A DNA stretch of 64,000 bases from Lethocerus indicus (taxonomy: Eukaryota; Arthropoda; Insecta; Hemiptera; Belostomatidae), in contig JACDQD010000002.1 in assembly GCA_019843655.1 (NCBI GenBank), positions 5,776,585 through 5,840,584 on the forward strand, written 5' to 3'. Shown here in pieces: positions 1 through 11,813 of the stretch. A program made the position numbers and the translations under genes. The notes beneath the pieces are model-generated. The model was not told where the DNA came from, ran no database searches, and saw only the letters and a program-made list of their open reading frames with translations. The first letter of the stretch is position 1, and each line of letters begins with the position of its first letter.

Positions 1-3000
1 TAGATCTCAGCTCAGAAGATTGCAGCATGCTTATATGACTGGAGAAAATGAATCTCATGTATGTACAGTAGCATAGGTCTTGGAACCCTTATTATATATT
101 GGTGTATGGAAAGAGTTAATGATTGTATTAATTTCAGTTCCTGAATGAAGCTGCTGAGGATGCAGAGCGTAGATTGTTATCTAGACTCAATAATGTACTG
201 CACAGACCGTTCCAAGCCGGCGATCTGTCTGTTTCCAATGATTCCGCTTTCCAGCCCACCCCCAGTACATCCTCCAGTCCTGATTCAACTGCAGATTTGA
301 GGAGCATTCGCTATGGGATTCAATTTCTGAGCCGGCAAATTGACAACGTGTCAAAACTCTGCCGGTATGTAACTCGGACTTTGTTTTTCTTTTAAGCTGT
401 TTCTTAAACTTATTTGTACTTGAATAAATGTTCCGACTTGTTGGCCGCATCCAATTTTTATTTTTGGGCAAATGTAATAAAAATGTACGTATAATGAAAC
501 TTGTAGAAATGATGGGAAGCCAGCATCTCAAGATCACCTGTAAGATTGGTAGGTATCTTAAGGGAACATCGTTATTGCGATATTCTTTTTTTTTGAACTG
601 GTAGTTTTGTAGTCCTTTAATTATAATGTGCCACAGTATTAATAGTTTAATACTGCGGACACATGTCAGCAGAGTCCGGATGGATACTATTCAAATACAG
701 CAGATTAGAAGGATGTGGGAAGACTTGCAGAGTCAAATCTACGCGCTGCAGGGAGTGGTTCGGGATGACCCAGTGGCAATACCTGAGGATCTAAGCGTGA
801 GGGGTGGAGTGAGCGGCGGGGCTGCAGCTAGAAGTGATGGAAGTGGTGCCGAGAGAGGAGGAGGTGGAGGAGTAGGAGGAGGAGGAGGAGGGGTGGTGGT
901 GGTGGGACCAGCGGTGGCTGCCGGTACTAGCAGTGAGGGCACAGCAGGCCCCTCAGCAGAGAGTGGTGCCAGCACTCCTACCTCTGCTCCGTCTTCTTTA
1001 AATACTGATGATGACTCGGATGGGGAAGCTTCAAGTGGTGGATTGGCACAAGGACCCAGGAGGCAGCTCTTTTCATTCAGGAGGTTCAGATTTTTGCAGA
1101 GGACCCCTAGAGCATCTGCAGCTAAGCGTGCCAGATATGAATCTGCTGTCAGGTATAATTTTGTTATACTATATTGTTACATTATATATTATAATATTCT
1201 TTATTGAATATTGTGGTAGTTGTAATTTTTTTTCATATTTAAAGCTAATATGACGGTGGTGATAATATTTATGGAAATGCCACTGTATTTATGGAATCAT
1301 TATTAATTTCTTGTGTTAGCAGTAATACAATAATGGTTTCAAATACAATATTTTGTAAACTAGAACAGGTACATGTGTACACTTCTTGGTTTAAATTTGA
1401 GATACTTTAAATAATTTGATTTTAAAAATTAATTCATTATCTTTCTTCCTAATATTGACCCGAGGTGTTTTTCAACCACAAGATTGAAAAGTGTAACTGC
1501 TTTTGTTCTCTATTTTAATTGTGGGTGTTATTTTTTATATTGGGTTATCCATTAGATTTTTACTTCTTTTTTAATGTTGATTATTTTAGGTACTCTGTAT
1601 AAAGGCAAAATTCATATCACTAACAACTTAGATGACTATATAATTCAAATTTGATTTACTTAAAGGTATATTAAAACATATATGGTTTAATGCAGGGCTG
1701 CAGAACGGTTAAATAGAGGTTATCGACTTGGCAGTAGACCACAAAATAGCAGAGACAGTACTTCTGGTCAGGTAAATTTTATTGATTGATTGATGCTATA
1801 TAGTTATGCACAGTATACATACCTCATTAATACCTGGAGAAAATAAATTAACATTGAAATAAATTCTAAAGACTACAGGTACGGATGAAGGGAGCGATGA
1901 TACAGGGGAAGAAGGGAACCGGCGGGAAGCTGCTAGGGTAGAAAACAGTGCTGCCCCTTCTGTTCCCAGTCAGCAGCCAAGTTCAACTAGCCAGCCGACT
2001 GGAGATAGGGGTCCATTCCGGCGGAAAGAGAGGGTTCATGTACTTCACCTCACACCACCTTCAGAAGTTAGAATTCATTATTTTTTGTCTATTGTATTCT
2101 GGTATGTTAGAAATTTTAACATAATATAATATAATCAATCATTTGGTTTAGGTCTAATCATGGACCTAAACTTCAAGCATCAGTGGCCTTATTACTGCAC
2201 TTTATTGGGAAGAATTCCACAATTGCAAATTTTTTAATTTTCAATTAATCACAAATAGACAACAAGATGATTGTAATTTAATATTATCTCTTTGACAATA
2301 AAATTTATTACCAACTCATTGTAAATAATGCAAAAATTTTCAGTTGTCATTCTAAGGTAAAATTATCTAAGACTAAAATTAGTCACCTTTGTATGGTAGT
2401 ATTTAATTAGAAAATGTGGTAATAAGAAGTGTTCCTGCCTTAATTTAATTTCATTCTATAGGTTCATAAAATATATTAAGTTTTTTTTGTAATATATATT
2501 GGGTTCTCTAATTAATAACGCTTTAATTAATTTTTATTGTTTTACAGTATGGTGGAAGGGTAAATAGACTGATATGGCAGCCTGGTTCGAACAGAGCAAG
2601 ACTTTGTCAAGCCCGTGTAAACAGGTATAGAGTGAATATAGGACAGCAGCCCAGGTTCTGGCAAAGATTACCATCTTATAGGGCACAGCCATCTCGTATG
2701 TCTTTTTTGTCAAAACATTTCCCAATATAATTAGATTGTATTTTGATTTATACTTCAGTTTTTCACATTGTTAATACAGTTTGTAATTATTAAATGTAGT
2801 AGTTAATTGTTACCACTTTAATAATACAAATTTTATTGTTCCACAATTTCATTATTTTTCCATTTTAATGATTATGCTTGTGTTGTATGATAAATTGACA
2901 ATATCTAATGTTTAGATACAGTTTTGAGATTTCACAAACAACTTATTATTTATTGCAGATTCATAAATTGGCTAATGCAAATTTAATGTTCATGCATGCA

Positions 3001-6000
3001 TAAATAATTTTAATTTATGTATTTAATTAATAATTTTATATTTTTAAAGTGATCTATTTCTTGTTTATAGAAAGTACACGAGATTTTTCTAGTCAGACTC
3101 CACCATTCACTCAGGATGCTGCTGTGTATGTAATTTTTATTATTTATTATGTAGGTATCATTCAAATAATAGTTTTTTCATTGTGTATATTTCTTTATCA
3201 GTGGCACTAGTGCAGAAGGGTCACAAGAAACTACATGGCAGAGAGATAGTTTTAGGCGTAGAGCAAGGTTTGTCTGATTGTAAATACTTGGATGTCTTTT
3301 TATATTTGTGCTATAAATGTAAAAATATATTACAAAAATATTTCATTTGTATTTTTTTCAGAAACGTTTTGCTTCTGATGCTTGACAGTTTAGCACAGTT
3401 CTTTGAAAATGATTCATTCACAAGAAGAATTTCAACAGAAGTTCTACATGAAAGAATTTCAAGTGTGTATGATCTATATATGATATTTGATACACACATA
3501 TTTTAGCAGTGGTTAATAATCTCTTTCTGATTACAGACTTATATAGCCTCCTTCAGCTAGCACTAAAATTGACTGAATTGTTACTATCCCAGCTTGAATC
3601 TTCCAGGTTAGTTTGATATTAATTCAAAAAATGTATAAATATAATTTTAAACTAATGAAATACTCTTTATATTTTACATCAATTTATTTTCATCCTTTCT
3701 TAATGATGCAGAAATTAAAAAAATTTAAACTACAAGTTCTGTTAACTTACATTAAGTTTAAACAATGCTGTATTGTATTATAATATGTAATGAAATTACA
3801 TTATGATAGGCGAGAAAGTGATTTGAGGGCGGCTAAGTATCGGGCATTGAGATTCCAAAGAGAAGGTTACCGGAGGTTCCTAAGAAGATCTTTTGATGGG
3901 CCTTCTGAACGTCTAGTCCCCAGCTCAAGGCGGTCTCATTCACTATGTAAGTGACATTAATTATTAATAGTTTAATAGTCATTTATAGTTAGTGTTCGTC
4001 ATAACAGTATCTTATATTATCTTTCTGTTTATTTATTATTTTCTAAAACTTCTACAATACACAGTATTCAGACTATGAGTAATCAGTTGAAATCCTCATT
4101 AGTTCATTTCCCTTTCCTTATAAGTTAGTGCTAATGAGATTAATGTGTAGGATATAGAACTCAAGAATTTTGAAGTTAAAGGGACAGTTATTGGTGGTTA
4201 TATTTTTTCTTCTACTGTCTATACTCTTGTATAATAATCAAGACTTGGAGCAAGGTCCAAAGAACTGGACCACCAACTAAAAAGGGTTGTAACCATTAAA
4301 CAATAATCAAAATTTCTCTCTTGGCAAAAGATGATGACCTAAACAGCATGAAAGAAAGAAAAATATTTCTTTCATTCTTAACATCTTCTGATTTGTATTT
4401 GTTCACAATTTTCTTGATTTCAGTAACTGGCAATATTCGAGGTCATCGAATACCGATATTACGAGTGAATGATGGCCCTGTCCCTTCAGAGACTCCACCT
4501 CCTCTACCCAGGGACCCTGCTGATAGAACACCTCCTGTTCACCCCTCACAGTATTCCCTTCCGTCACACTTGAGGTCCCGGTTTCTTCATCACAGATACG
4601 CTGTGGGCTCCAATCCTTTTGATGAGTCTACTGAAGATTCCTCATCAATAGAAAGGGAAAACATTTTCTTCATGCGAGGTGAGGATCCAGTGATTTTATC
4701 TGAGTTAATTAATTCTGTACTGTGATTTTTCATACTTTTGATTATATACTAATTTAATTTATGGATTTATGTAATGGGAAAATGTTATTCATGAAATAAC
4801 CATCTTTTATAATGAACACTTTCCCAAGTATGATTTCTGTTAGATATTTTCAAAATGTATTTTTCTATTATCTGTAAAAGATGTTGAAGTGATTAGTTGT
4901 GATTGAAACTTCTCATTGAACATTGAAAATGTTCTATAACACCTGTTTCTTTTATATTAATAGGTACTTAACTTCTGTATTTCTTTTGAATTTGCGCAAT
5001 GTTCACATCTAAGCAAATTGGTCGATACTAATTAAAAGAAATGGCGAATATATAATATTAAAATAATATATAAGCCTATATTGTATTATAAACATTTTTT
5101 CTATTTTACTGTAATAAAGTTTCTTATATTTTTTAGGTAATGGACCACCTTCGGTCGTGTTGACTGACTCTCCAACGGCACCACAACACAGGATTCAGGC
5201 GTGGGATTTTTCCAAATATCAACTGCCAGACATACACAATTGTAAGTTACAATTAATTTTATTTGTTCAGAAATTTACTGAATTAATTTTGTGCATTTCT
5301 TTTAGTAATATAATAACTGAAAAATTATGTTTATTATATATTACCTGGTGGAAGCTTTAGACAGACTTCATTATTGTTCCTTAAAATTATTTTTGATTTT
5401 AATTTTCTGTGAAGAGAAAATTATTCATTCAGCAGTGTAGAAATAATTCTATAATAATAATAATTTTAGTTCTTAATATTGTTGCTTTATGGTTTTCTAG
5501 CGGCCAAGAACATAGTAGTGGGTGAATGTAAAATACACAATGATGCCAGTGTAGACTTGTCTAATGATGGTACCTTACTCGTCACACTCCTTCCCTCTGG
5601 AAGGCTTAGTATCACTAATATGCTGGGTAAGAAAAATACAGTATAAAATTGCATATTTTTCTCCAATACTTCAATTCAGTTTTGTTTCATATAAGGGTGA
5701 ATCCTTCATTTACTAAAATTAAAATTCCATTACATCTGCTTTTGGGTCTAATATTGGGGAATAGTACTGAGTACAGTATCAGTTGTTAATGACTATAATG
5801 TCATTAAGATTTTTCACACCCTTATGACCATTATTATTTATGAGACTTTGAAATTGTCTCATTCATTTTGATCTTAAGCATGATGTAATATTTTCATTAA
5901 GTCATCCTCCAGAATAGAGGATGCGGGTATGATATGAATGAACACGGGCTATTACATTGAAAATGAATTTGTAGGAATTTATAGTCTTCAATGGGCGACA

Positions 6001-6952
6001 CTGGGTCAGTGTTTGTACACTACCAGTTTTGAACAGAATGCAGTCTCTGTCAGTTTGTCACCGACCACCAGGCACCTGATTGTTGGTCTTGCATCTAGGA
6101 GATTGCATATGTTCAATATTGACCGGCACACAATAGCACAAGTAAGAAATTTGAATTCATGTTCTTTTTTTACAGTAAAGTATTGAGGAGCAAATTTTGC
6201 TAGTGACATTGATTTTGTATGATTAAACTTTTCAGTTTATTAGAACTATAGTTTTTCAGTTCATAATTTCTAGTTTCATGATTCCTTATACAGGAAAACT
6301 TAATTAGTTATTACTGGTTGTATGCTGGTTTAAATAACACTCCTTTTGCAACCTAATATTGAACTTGTGGCTGTGGTGACTTTTTAGCAACTTCAGTCCA
6401 ATTTTCCAAAAGTTCAATTTTGGTTTTCATCCATGGTTCTGTGTGCTTTATTCAATTTAGATATTATTATTGATTTAAATATTATAAAATTGTAAAGGAA
6501 ATTGTTAAATTGGAAATTGTTTTCAATTTTAATTTGATGGCTGAATTTAGGCAGAGCTATTCTATATGGCCAATGTTATTTGTCACAACTTTATTCAAAT
6601 ATATATTCCAAAATTTAAAATTAAACAATATATATTGTTTTATATGATATATTAATTTTAATGCAACTGAAGTGTGGAGCCGTGTACACACAAGTTAAGT
6701 TTGCTAGTCTAGTATTTTATATTGGTATTGGCATTGATAATGTTTTTCTTTGTGGAGGTATTCCGGCTTGAGGGGGGCAGGCCAAGTGAGGAGACCGGGG
6801 TGGCTTCTAAGGGGCGGCTTGTCTTTGTGAGGGACATCGAACTTGACAGGGACATAGATTTCATGAGTCTAAACTGCATCCGATGGGTCCCAACAGCTGG
6901 GGCTGGATTTGTCTATGGAACAAACACAGGCTTGTTAAAAATATTACGATGA
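1..6952 (+). CDS. AMBRA1: AMBRA1, autophagy and cullin-4 adaptor, 3' part (5' end outside window)
   Basis: AMBRA1 is the DDB1-CUL4 substrate receptor and BECN1/ULK1 regulator in autophagy and cyclin D turnover. About 14 exons are visible. Exons whose reading phase I checked: 1-58, 138-364, 673-1152, 1696-1771, from 1872, 2548-2695, from 3071, from 3202; later exons include 5137-5241, about 5503-5626, about 5971-6141 and 6758-6952 (stop TGA). The middle is low-complexity and Ser/Pro/Arg-rich, with a Gly run encoded by GGA/GGT repeats at about 855-905. The last exons encode the C-terminal half of the split WD40 propeller ([50 protein letters not shown]). The N-terminal WD repeats must lie to the left of the window. 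The protein stops just after the propeller, so the long tail of vertebrate AMBRA1 is absent here. The donor of the exon starting at 1872 is uncertain. The gene converges with IntS1. Confidence 0.85.
855..905 (+). repeat. Coding GGA/GGT triplet repeat in AMBRA1
   Basis: This purine-rich run of GGA, GGT and GTG triplets lies inside the AMBRA1 exon at 673-1152 and encodes a Gly/Val homopolymer in the disordered middle of the protein. The reading frame is kept on both sides. Confidence 0.8.
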
Positions 6953-9116
6953 ATTTAAATATTAATAATAATAAACTCAAAATGTCATGAGGGTTTATAT
7001 TGCTTTATGTAAAAACAAAACTGTGTATTTTAACTTTTAATGTCATGCTTTTTTTAATTTGTCAGTAGTTGTTCATATGTACTATCAGTGGTGAAATATT
7101 AAGGAAAATTTTGATTCCAAATTAAATCTCTCTCTGTGTAACCGGCTATCCTCTTGACTATTTGATTTTATTGCTTGTGTTTGGGGTTCTGAAAATACTT
7201 TTTCTGGGAAGAAATAAGACTCCCTGAACACATTTTATTTGTGTAGACTGTTCTAAAATTATGACTGAAATGTATCAAATCTGGTCATAATTGTTGTGAC
7301 CTTTGTTGTTAGTGTATTAATAATATTCAATATATCCCTTTTGCAATTCTAGATCTTGAATGTGACAGAAGTAAAATTTATTCTGCTCATACATGTTGGA
7401 AATTATATTCTGTATTTTTTATGTAAGAATTGTAATTATTATGAATTTTTATTTATAGTTTTGCTTTATGGGATCAAACATAATGTCATTAAGTAGGGAC
7501 ATTTAGTGATATCAGAAATAATTTGAAATGTTTAATAAATTTAATGTCTCTTATTTATTGCCACAGATTTTATTGATCCTTGGTGATAAATTGGTCATTT
7601 CTCTGAATAACATTATGCTACTTTTTGTTATTTTTTGATGTAGTCGTGAATTAAAGGAATTGTCTAATATCGGAGTACTGAATGTGTAATAGATAAATTC
7701 TCTTATTATAACATATCTGTCTATTTGTCAGTATTATTTTCAGTTTCTTTCCTTCCTTTTCTTTTTTTTGTAGTAAAGTAAGTTCCTGAAGGTGGTTAGT
7801 TTATATATGCAGTTAACTGCATTTTGTAAAGGTGCTAATGGTCCTTTCAATTGAGAATAAAGATTTGTTGTATTTTTCTGGAGGTGGAATAAACTAATTT
7901 TAATTTTGAAACATAAACTAAATAAACTAGTTGCAGCAGTACCGCAGTTTTGAATATTTATCATTTCATCATTTTTACGATTATTTATCATATTTTTTTC
8001 TATTGGTTTGGAAGGCCACCACAATATTTTTTTCAAACGTTTAACATCCAGATGTTAATTTTTTTTTGACCAAGTATAAATTAATAGTGCAATGGCTATT
8101 GGTTATTCAGACTTTTTATTACTTATTTTTGCAGGATTGTTTTCTACATTGAGAGCAATTAAGTATGTTTCATATTTTAATTATTTTTACAATAATTTTG
8201 TTGGCAAGTTATTTCATGACTATTACCGTATAACAAGTTCAATATTTTTTACTCAACATTTGTGATTAATAAATATACTTTTTGTTAACTCTGACTTTAT
8301 ATTATCTATGTTCTTTGGTCTTACCAGTTATATTTTATTATATATTGTAACTTTTTTAATGAAGTATTATTTTATAAATATTGTAAAAGGAGTATTAAAG
8401 ATTTTGAGGTAAGATTTGTTCCCTTGTAACATTATTTAAAAATGGTTGGTATTGCATTTAAGGTACAATATAGCACTTATTATTTATTACTGTTTGTATG
8501 CCATTTGTGTTTTCTGCATTATTCTATGGAATTGTCAAGTTAATTATTTACCTAAAGTTGACCATATGATCCCACAAATGATTATTCATGGTCAAAACTA
8601 ATTTTTTAATGAAACAGTTTTTTAATGCTTTTTTCAAAAAATTAATTTATCATAAGTGTTAGTCACTGTTAAATGTTAATTATAAGAACTCGAATCCTAT
8701 TGCATAAAGACAAAAAACTGATGACATTTTCAATCACTTGTGGTTGAGTGTAATATTCCTTATTATCAAACATTTTCACAAATCATTCAGCACCTTCATT
8801 ATTACTGAATTCTGCTCTATTTTTGACTTTATGTACATTTTTTAGAAAATTGTGATGTAGCTTGTATTTATATAAGTAGGATTTTTTGTTAATTTTAATT
8901 AGTTACTCGAACAAGCTTTGATATATTCGTACGGTTATAAATAAATATACTTTAAATATAAACACTGTAATATGTATTCCCATTTGAACCTTACAAAAAT
9001 GTTAATTCAATACACAGGAAATGATTCTACTATTATAATAATATATACACATATTTATTTACAATTATATCACATTAAATACTTCATTATATAAAAATGT
9101 TGCAAGAATGTCATTA
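6953..9116. other. Intergenic 3'-3' interval between AMBRA1 and IntS1
   Basis: This AT-rich stretch lies between two convergent genes. An AATAAA-type signal follows the AMBRA1 stop by about 20 bp (near 6969). I see no conserved ORF, RNA gene or element; the short ORF near 7740-8036 is low-complexity and unsupported. Confidence 0.6.
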
Positions 9117-11781
9117 TTAACAGGCGGACTGAAGATTCAGCATTGCTATTGTTTTCGAAATGCAAGAAATGGTGTTGATATTGCATCTTACTCCGAGGCT
9201 GAATACTTTCTGCAGTAAAGGCAGGGCCAGTTCTGAAAAGAAATAAATGTAAAATAAATGTTTTCTGATGTGTAAGAGTTCTTTAAAACATACTAATACC
9301 CCTCTTCTTTACTCCCCTTTAATACCCTTTATCACTTTTCATAATTCTTGAATTTAAAATGTTTATATTGATTAATGGTAGGTTATTATATTTTACAATG
9401 ATTCAATTTTCTTCTAATACAATTTTTTTGTTAAAAAATAATGCATCGAAACAATTCAATTAAAATAAGATAAAAATCCGTACAACAATCAGATGCACTT
9501 GTTAGTGGTTGATATGTCTAGTTTTCATGAGCTAAAGAGAAAAATACAGATGATGAAAAATAAACATATGTAAAATACTGTTTTGTCAGTAGCTATATTA
9601 AAAGCAAAACGACCGTGCAGTAGACACTTTTAAATTGGCTAGAATACAGTAGCCATTCACCTTGGGAACAGACAACAACTTCGGGCAGTTTGTCGAGTGC
9701 CGAGTTGACAACTTCCGGTTGCCTCGAGTCTAGGCAGGCAATGTACGCTGGAAGCACTTCGGAGGCGGCCCTAGGATTGTGGCGCAAATAGCGCACGACC
9801 ATGATGTGCGCCGAGATGCGTACCTGTTGGACGCGTGACCTCAGGAACGCACAGAGCGGCGGCAGGAGAGGCCTCAACAGAGCCGGATGCTTTGTACTGC
9901 CGTAGTCCAGGAACATCAATGTGCTCATTGGGTCTAAATAGAAAAACAAGAAATAAACAACCATTTAAATTATATATCACCTCATTGCACTATTGTGCCA
10001 ATTTTTATTGTTAATATAGACTGCATGAAAATACCAAATAAAATGTTTTCCTACCTGAAAAAAAACTTAAAAATTTAGTCATTTATTTAAACAAAGTTTC
10101 TTATTATACAATATGTTAAAGGAATATTTTTATAATTGCATATTGTAGGTTAACCTGAGAATTACAATGAGTTACAGAATAAGAATACTGTAGTTCTTTT
10201 GAGAAATATCTTATTTTTAACACATTAAGCATAGCATTCATTTTATGGCAGTTACTGTATTATCATCTTCACAGCTCTAAACAGTAATAAATAAACCAAT
10301 CTTTACCATCTTTTGAAAGTTGAGCAACTTTGTCCTCCCACTGTGGATTTGGTTGTTCGACTGGGTTGTCAGGAGTTACAATTACTTCAAGACCTCCACG
10401 CAATCCTGCAATGACAACACACAGCCTTCCCAGTGCTGGATAATCTGTTTGCAGGTCACTGTCAACAAATAATTACCTTTATCTATATTTCTGGGAGGAA
10501 AGATTAATAACATCGCATGATGGGCTAAAGTAGTCGTGGCAGAAAGTGAAAAATTTGTCTCCATTTACCGAATGGAACAAAAAAATAAATAAATCACAAA
10601 ATGCAGGAATGTTATACGGAAGGTCATACCGTAAATCTCACCTGATCATTTCAGCCTTGGTTTGAAGATAGGTTTGTGCAATGTTTGCACTAAAACTGAC
10701 ATAACCTTGCACAAATGAAACAAAGTTTGTGACTAAACCACCGATAGCTTGTGCAGCAGCGCAATCCTTTCCATGGTTCTTTAAAAAAAAAGAAACAAGT
10801 ATACATTCAATACGACTATTATAATTAGGAACATTTAATAGTATTATTATAATTTTAAAAATGTTTCACAAACCTGAAACAAATCCATGAAGGAATCTAG
10901 AGTTTTATGGAGATATTGGGCATGCTCGGAAAGAAATATTGAAGGTTGAAGAAGATCAAGTAGATTTGAAATTTGTTGAAAGAATAACAGATGATTTCTA
11001 AATTTGAAAACATTCCACTCAAGATCAACCCGTCCTCGGAGAGAAGATGCTATTAGAGGAAGTTGCCTGTCAATGGTAATTTGATTTATAAGTCAGTAAC
11101 CAGATAGCTAAAGTATTTTACAATGCATTATGAAACATATATATATATATATATAAAATTAGAAAATTTATATAAAAACTAAAGTGTGATCTACAATAGT
11201 TCACAATTAAACAAAATACCTCAAGACTAAAATGGGATGAGTAGCTGCCATTTTACGAACAGTCAGTTCCAATTCCTGTGATCGTTTTGGCCAATCTTTT
11301 GCATTAGATGAAGATGACAAAGCTGTCAATAAGGTATGTGATAAAACATCCATCACACTGCTGCACCTAACTGAAAATTAAAATTATTAAATGTAGCTGT
11401 CATATTTAAACTAAAACTCCTGTAGCTTATAAAATATATTGTTTTTAATTAAGTAAAATCAAATATCTTAAAATAAACAACAACAATTGTTAGCTATAAA
11501 TTATAATCAACATTAGGTGCATTAAGAAATAAAAATTGAAGACGAAAGATATTTACCTGCTAGGGATGAGTATTTATTTAGAAGGTCATCCAATACTTCA
11601 TGGCCTAACTGATTAATAACGCTGGGGATTTTTAAGTATAACTGTACAATTAATAATTTGCACATCTTTTTTTCAGTTCTGAAATAGGTCAGGAAAAATA
11701 TTAAATTAACATTGATTCAATAAATACTTCACATAATAACGAGCCCAGCATTATACATTGTTAACTATTTACTGAAATATT

Positions 11782-11813
<32 letters not shown>

